DNA of 64,000 nt, from the NCBI RefSeq assembly GCF_004364935.1, contig NZ_SOBT01000010.1, positions 372,001-436,000 of the forward strand, in the 5' to 3' direction. Source of the DNA: Panacagrimonas perspica. Its GTDB lineage: Bacteria; Pseudomonadota; Gammaproteobacteria; Nevskiales; Nevskiaceae. The notes beneath the pieces are model-generated. The model had not been told where the DNA came from and did no database searches. It saw nothing but the letters and a program-made list of their open reading frames with translations. This document shows, piece after piece, positions 60,768 to 64,000 of this stretch; position 1 is the stretch's first letter; each line of letters begins with the position of its first letter. Both the position numbers and the translations under genes were made by a program.

Positions 60768-63074
60768 TTAGAACCTCATCCTCACGCCCGCCTCGAACAT
60801 CTGCGGCGCGCCGGCGCCGACGAAGCGTCGCGCGTCCTCGAACTCGTCTCCCAGCACCTCGTCGCCCTCGCCGTACACGCCGAAGGTCTCGAAGTCGCGG
60901 TCGAACAGGTTCTCCACCGTCGCGAACAGCCACAGCTGCGGCAGCAGCTTCACGCTCGCGTCGGCATTGACGATGACGAAGCCGTCGACCTTCTCGGAAT
61001 CCACGTTGGCCTCGTCGCCGCGGTAACGGCTGTTGCCACGTCCCACCGCTTCCAGGCCGAAGTCGAAGCGCTCGTTGCTCCAGCCCAGCGTGGCACGACC
61101 CTGCAACCGCGGAATCAGCGGAATGCGATCGCCCTTGCTGACCTGGCGCGTGGAGGCGTCCGGCACATCCTCGTCGTCCTCGTCGCGCAGCGGATGATTC
61201 GGCGAATTCACGAGGAAGTTCTCGCGGAACTCCGCCGTCAGCGCCGTGAGCTGCAGGCCGGCCGTGAAGCCGCCGCCGATGCGCCAGTCGACGCCCAGCT
61301 CGACGCCCTGACGCAGCGTCTTGCCGACGTTGTCGAAGTAGCCGGTGTTGGTCAGGTTGCCGTCGGTGATGAACAGGATGTCGTCCTTGCTGACCGCGCG
61401 GAACACCGCGACCGAGCCGGACCAGTTCTCGCCGCGGTGACGCAGGCCGAGTTCGGCCGTGCGGGTGACGACCTCGTCGAGCGGCGGATCGTCGACGAAA
61501 CCGTTGGGCAGGCGGCAGGGATCGTCCGGGTTGGCGCAGGTGAGTTCGACCGGCGTGGGCGCGCGCGTGGACTGCGAGGCCGAGCCGAACACGGTCCAGC
61601 GCGGCACCAGCACGAAGCTCGCGCCGAGCATCGGGTTGAAGCGGCTGAAGCGGTGCTTGCCGGAGAGATCCCCGTCGGGAATCTGGTCGCGCAACTCGAT
61701 CGTCGTCTGGTTCCAGCGGCCGGCGGCAACCACTTCCAGCCGGTCGGTGGCGCGCCAGGTATCCATCAGGTAGACGCCGACGCTGTCGTTGTCGGCGTGC
61801 ACGTCCACCACCGACTCGCCCACGTAGATGCCGCTGCCGACGGTGCCGCGCGAATCGGTCAGGCGGCCCAGTTCGGTGTCCGAGTCGAACTTGATGGCGC
61901 CGAAATCCGCGCTGGCGCCGGCCACGACGCGATGCGCGCCGAAAGGCTTCTCGATCTGAGCGGACAGGCCGTAGGTCTCCTGCCGGGTGTAGCTGCGATT
62001 CTGGGTGGCCGAGTCGTTGTCGTCGTCGGCGATCACCGGGTTGCCGTCCAGGTCCTCGACGACTTCCTCGTCGTCGTCCTCTTCCTCGCACAGGAACGGC
62101 ACGTTGCCCGGCTGCTCGCAGGCCTCGAATTCGGTGCCGTCACCGTTGAAGGTGCGCGTGCGGTTGCGACGGTAGTAGGTGCCGGCCGAGACGGTGACGT
62201 CGCCGTCCATCTTGCGGCTGCCGTGCAGATTGACGAGCGCGAGCCGCGGGCGGGTCTCGTCCGGGTACGTGAACACCGCGTCACGACCTTCCTCGTCGAG
62301 CAGCTCCAGCGGCGCGGCGCCGTTTCCGCGCAGGCGGTTGTCGGCGCTGTTCACGCTCAGGTCGAGCTGCGTGGCGCTGTCCGGCAGCCAGGTGCCGCGG
62401 GCGAACAGTCGCGAGGCACGGCTGTTGGAATGGTCGCGCCAGCCGTCTTCCCTGAACGTCTCGCCCGACACGTACAGCGCGAGATCCTTCGACGCCACGC
62501 CGTATTCGGCGCTCAGGCTGCGACGACCGAACTCGCCGCCGCTCATCACGACGCCCAGACCCGGCGCCTCGAAGCCCGTCTTGGTCGTCAGCGCGAGCGC
62601 GCCAGCCAGCGTGTTGCGGCCGAAGACCGGATTCGAGCCGGGCACCAGATCCGCGCGTGACAGCGCGATCAGCGGGATCAGGTCGAAATTCACGGTGTCG
62701 CCGAAGGCTTCGTTGACCCGCACACCATCCTGGTAGACGGCCAGACCCTGCGGCAGACCGAGCAGCGGCGAGATCGAATAGCCGCGATAGAACAGGTCCG
62801 GCTGGAACGGATTGCCGGTCGCATCGGTGCTGAACACGCTGCCCAGATCCTGCAGTGCATCGCCGATCGCACGATGTCCGGCACGCGTCATGTCGTCCGA
62901 ATCCAGCGACTGCGCGTTGCCGATAGCGCGTTGTGCATCGCCGTGCGCAGGGCCGATCGGCGCGTCGGCGAAAACCTCGATCGTGTCGACTTTCTCGGCT
63001 TTTACAGGCTCCGCGACGATCAGCGCGAGCAGGATGAGTGCCGGCAGTGATGCCGTCCTCAGGTGCGATTTCAT
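60768..63074 (-). CDS. TonB-dependent outer-membrane receptor with acidic loops
   Basis: A 768-residue receptor. Signal peptide about 1-26, a plug domain (residues of about 30-170, with YRGYSISPLLGLPQGLAVYQDG and FGRNTLAGALALTTKTG) and a barrel ending in the aromatic MFEAGVRMRF. Residues 330-354 hold 15 acidic residues out of 25 next to two Cys (319 and 329), and a second acidic stretch (RDEDDEDVPDAS) lies near 628-640. Such loops suit a hard cation such as a lanthanide or a cationic complex. It closes the quinoprotein region and shares its upstream dyad. Substrate inferred. Confidence 0.88.
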   Translation of the reverse strand: MKSHLRTASLPALILLALIVAEPVKAEKVDTIEVFADAPIGPAHGDAQRAIGNAQSLDSDDMTRAGHRAIGDALQDLGSVFSTDATGNPFQPDLFYRGYSISPLLGLPQGLAVYQDGVRVNEAFGDTVNFDLIPLIALSRADLVPGSNPVFGRNTLAGALALTTKTGFEAPGLGVVMSGGEFGRRSLSAEYGVASKDLALYVSGETFREDGWRDHSNSRASRLFARGTWLPDSATQLDLSVNSADNRLRGNGAAPLELLDEEGRDAVFTYPDETRPRLALVNLHGSRKMDGDVTVSAGTYYRRNRTRTFNGDGTEFEACEQPGNVPFLCEEEDDDEEVVEDLDGNPVIADDDNDSATQNRSYTRQETYGLSAQIEKPFGAHRVVAGASADFGAIKFDSDTELGRLTDSRGTVGSGIYVGESVVDVHADNDSVGVYLMDTWRATDRLEVVAAGRWNQTTIELRDQIPDGDLSGKHRFSRFNPMLGASFVLVPRWTVFGSASQSTRAPTPVELTCANPDDPCRLPNGFVDDPPLDEVVTRTAELGLRHRGENWSGSVAVFRAVSKDDILFITDGNLTNTGYFDNVGKTLRQGVELGVDWRIGGGFTAGLQLTALTAEFRENFLVNSPNHPLRDEDDEDVPDASTRQVSKGDRIPLIPRLQGRATLGWSNERFDFGLEAVGRGNSRYRGDEANVDSEKVDGFVIVNADASVKLLPQLWLFATVENLFDRDFETFGVYGEGDEVLGDEFEDARRFVGAGAPQMFEAGVRMRF

Positions 63075-63414
63075 GTTCTCCCCTTCCGGTCTGGTGCCGG
63101 CTTGCGCGCCAATGCGCAACTCCGATCAATGGGCGTCGCAACGGCCGCCGCGACGCCGGCGATTAGGGAATGCGGCGTTCTGCGACGCAATGCTTGTGCG
63201 GCGCTTCGGGACTTTTTCCCGAGCGCCTCTTTCACGTCGACTGCTCGCGAACCCAAGCCGGAACAGATTGCAACCTTCGTAACGCAAAAAAAGCCTGAAA
63301 ATAGGCGTTGGCGTGAGCGCAGACATGGACTACATTCCGCCTGCCCGCGAAATATCGCGCCGGGCACCGCACCGAACCCCGCGGAACTCCCGTTCAACTA
63401 CTGGAAATCAAAGA
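63075..63414. other. Divergent region between the receptor and HU genes
   Basis: A 340-base gap without a gene. It holds the dyad above and, at 63281-63309, a nested inverted repeat AACGC...GCGTT around GCCT/AGGC with a run of seven A. The promoters of both genes must lie here. Confidence 0.5.
63206..63222. promoter_or_regulatory. Dyad TCGGGA-N5-TCCCGA upstream of the TonB receptor
   Basis: A perfect copy of the dyad at 56255, 132 bases before the receptor start and embedded in a longer inverted repeat (GGCGC on the left, GCGCC on the right). Bases 63149-63160 (CCGCGACGCCGG) also match a stretch near the dyad at 56255. Confidence 0.6.
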
Positions 63415-63762
63415 ATGGCCAAGAGCAAGAAGACGACCGCTGCACCCAAGCCCATCAAGGATGCACTGAGCAAGTCGGGCCTCGTCGCCCACCTCGCCGA
63501 AACCGCCGAAGTTGCTGCCAAGGACGTGCGCGCCGTGCTCGCCGCCCTCGAAGGCGCCGTCGCCGGTTCGATCAGCAAGAAGGGCGCTGGCTCCTTCGTG
63601 CTGCCCGGCCTGCTGAAGATCACCTCGGTGAGCGTGCCTGCCAAGCCGAAGCGCAAGGGCATCAACCCGTTCACGAAGGAAGAACAGTGGTTCGCCGCCA
63701 AGCCGGCAACCGTCAAGGTCAAGGTGCGTCCGCTGAAGAAGCTGAAGGACGCGGCACTCTGA
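63415..63762 (+). CDS. HU-family DNA-binding protein
   Basis: A 115-residue basic protein of the HU/IHF superfamily. The order is a Lys-rich N-terminal tail, the helical dimerisation part (LVAHLAETAEVAAKDVRAVL), then the beta arm (GAGSFVLPGLLKITSVSVPA) and GINPFTKEEQWFAAKPA. The long basic ends and the NPFTKEE motif resemble the longer HU-like proteins of Xanthomonadales and relatives. It bends DNA and compacts the nucleoid. Confidence 0.9.
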   Translation: MAKSKKTTAAPKPIKDALSKSGLVAHLAETAEVAAKDVRAVLAALEGAVAGSISKKGAGSFVLPGLLKITSVSVPAKPKRKGINPFTKEEQWFAAKPATVKVKVRPLKKLKDAAL

Positions 63763-63822
63763 TCTGCCGCCGGGGGAACGAGGGGTTCCGCGACTCGCTT
63801 CCCTGGCGTCGATAGTTTCCGA

Positions 63823-63855
63823 CGGATTCCGCAGGCAATCTGCCTGCGGAATCCG
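63823..63855. other. Perfect 15-bp hairpin after the HU gene
   Basis: CGGATTCCGCAGGCA and TGCCTGCGGAATCCG enclose an ATC loop, 60 bases past the HU stop. No T run follows on the plus strand, so it may protect the 3' end of the mRNA or act as a weak terminator. No further gene is seen up to 64000. Confidence 0.6.
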
Positions 63856-64000
63856 CTCGATGAATGTGAAGAATGAAGTGGCACCCCGAGCGGATGCGTG
63901 GCCCCAGGGCCCCGTCCTGACTCCCGCAAGCGGCTCCTGCGCCTGGTCGCGGACACGCCTGCCCGACCGACCTCGTCCCGCTTTTCAAGGAGTTTCCCGT

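Overview
The window is high-GC, densely coded DNA from a proteobacterial chromosome. The order rph-rdgB-hemW, the hslV-hslU pair, msrP-msrQ and the lptM-lysA-polA block fit a gammaproteobacterium. A relative of the Xanthomonadales/Nevskiales is my best guess, inferred from gene order only. No rRNA, tRNA, CRISPR array, integrase or intact insertion sequence was seen. The only mobile-like sequences are palindromic intergenic repeats, the main family having a GTAGCCCGGACGAAGTCCGG arm and at least 13 copies.

Layout. 1-5.3 kb: polA, a LysE exporter, lysA and lptM on the minus strand. 5.3-12.4 kb: an esterase, then a GntR-controlled island for biuret-type nitrogen compounds (allophanate hydrolase, two isochorismatase-fold amidohydrolases, a permease, a cupin). 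12.4-18.9 kb: housekeeping genes (CPXCG protein, hemW, rdgB, rph, sufE) and qmcA/nfeD, a hemolysin III-like protein and PPK2. 19-25.2 kb: lipase-like protein, msrPQ, hslVU and a membrane class III nucleotide cyclase. 25.3-28.8 kb: acyl-CoA dehydrogenase, racemase-type CoA transferase and an HSL-type esterase. 29-33.2 kb: one tightly overlapping operon in which a flavocytochrome c sulfide dehydrogenase pair (fccA, fccB) is followed by an ExbB/MotA-like channel, an ExbD/MotB-like protein, a membrane protein and a lipoprotein. 33.3-39.4 kb: glycosyltransferases for a surface glycan. 39.6-63.1 kb: a large periplasmic quinoprotein (PQQ) alcohol-oxidation region. 63.4 kb: an HU-like DNA-binding protein.

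The quinoprotein region is the most interesting part. It holds two PQQ alcohol dehydrogenases. One has the Asp-x-Asp signature of lanthanide enzymes (54377-56170); the other has Asp-x-Ser, as in calcium enzymes (43472-45355). Each has its own PedF-type cytochrome c. Around them are an MxaJ/XoxJ-like binding protein, a SoxYZ-like carrier, a metallo-beta-lactamase-fold hydrolase, a third quinoprotein that has lost canonical active-site residues, a 3' relic of a fourth, pqqB, a YVTN beta-propeller lipoprotein, a two-component system, and a TonB-dependent receptor with very acidic loops. A dyad, TCGGGA-N5-TCCCGA, lies upstream of three of these transcription units, with a degenerate copy at a fourth. 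Together these suggest a lanthanide-responsive alcohol-oxidation regulon with its own uptake receptor. The parts are read from sequence; the regulon is inference.
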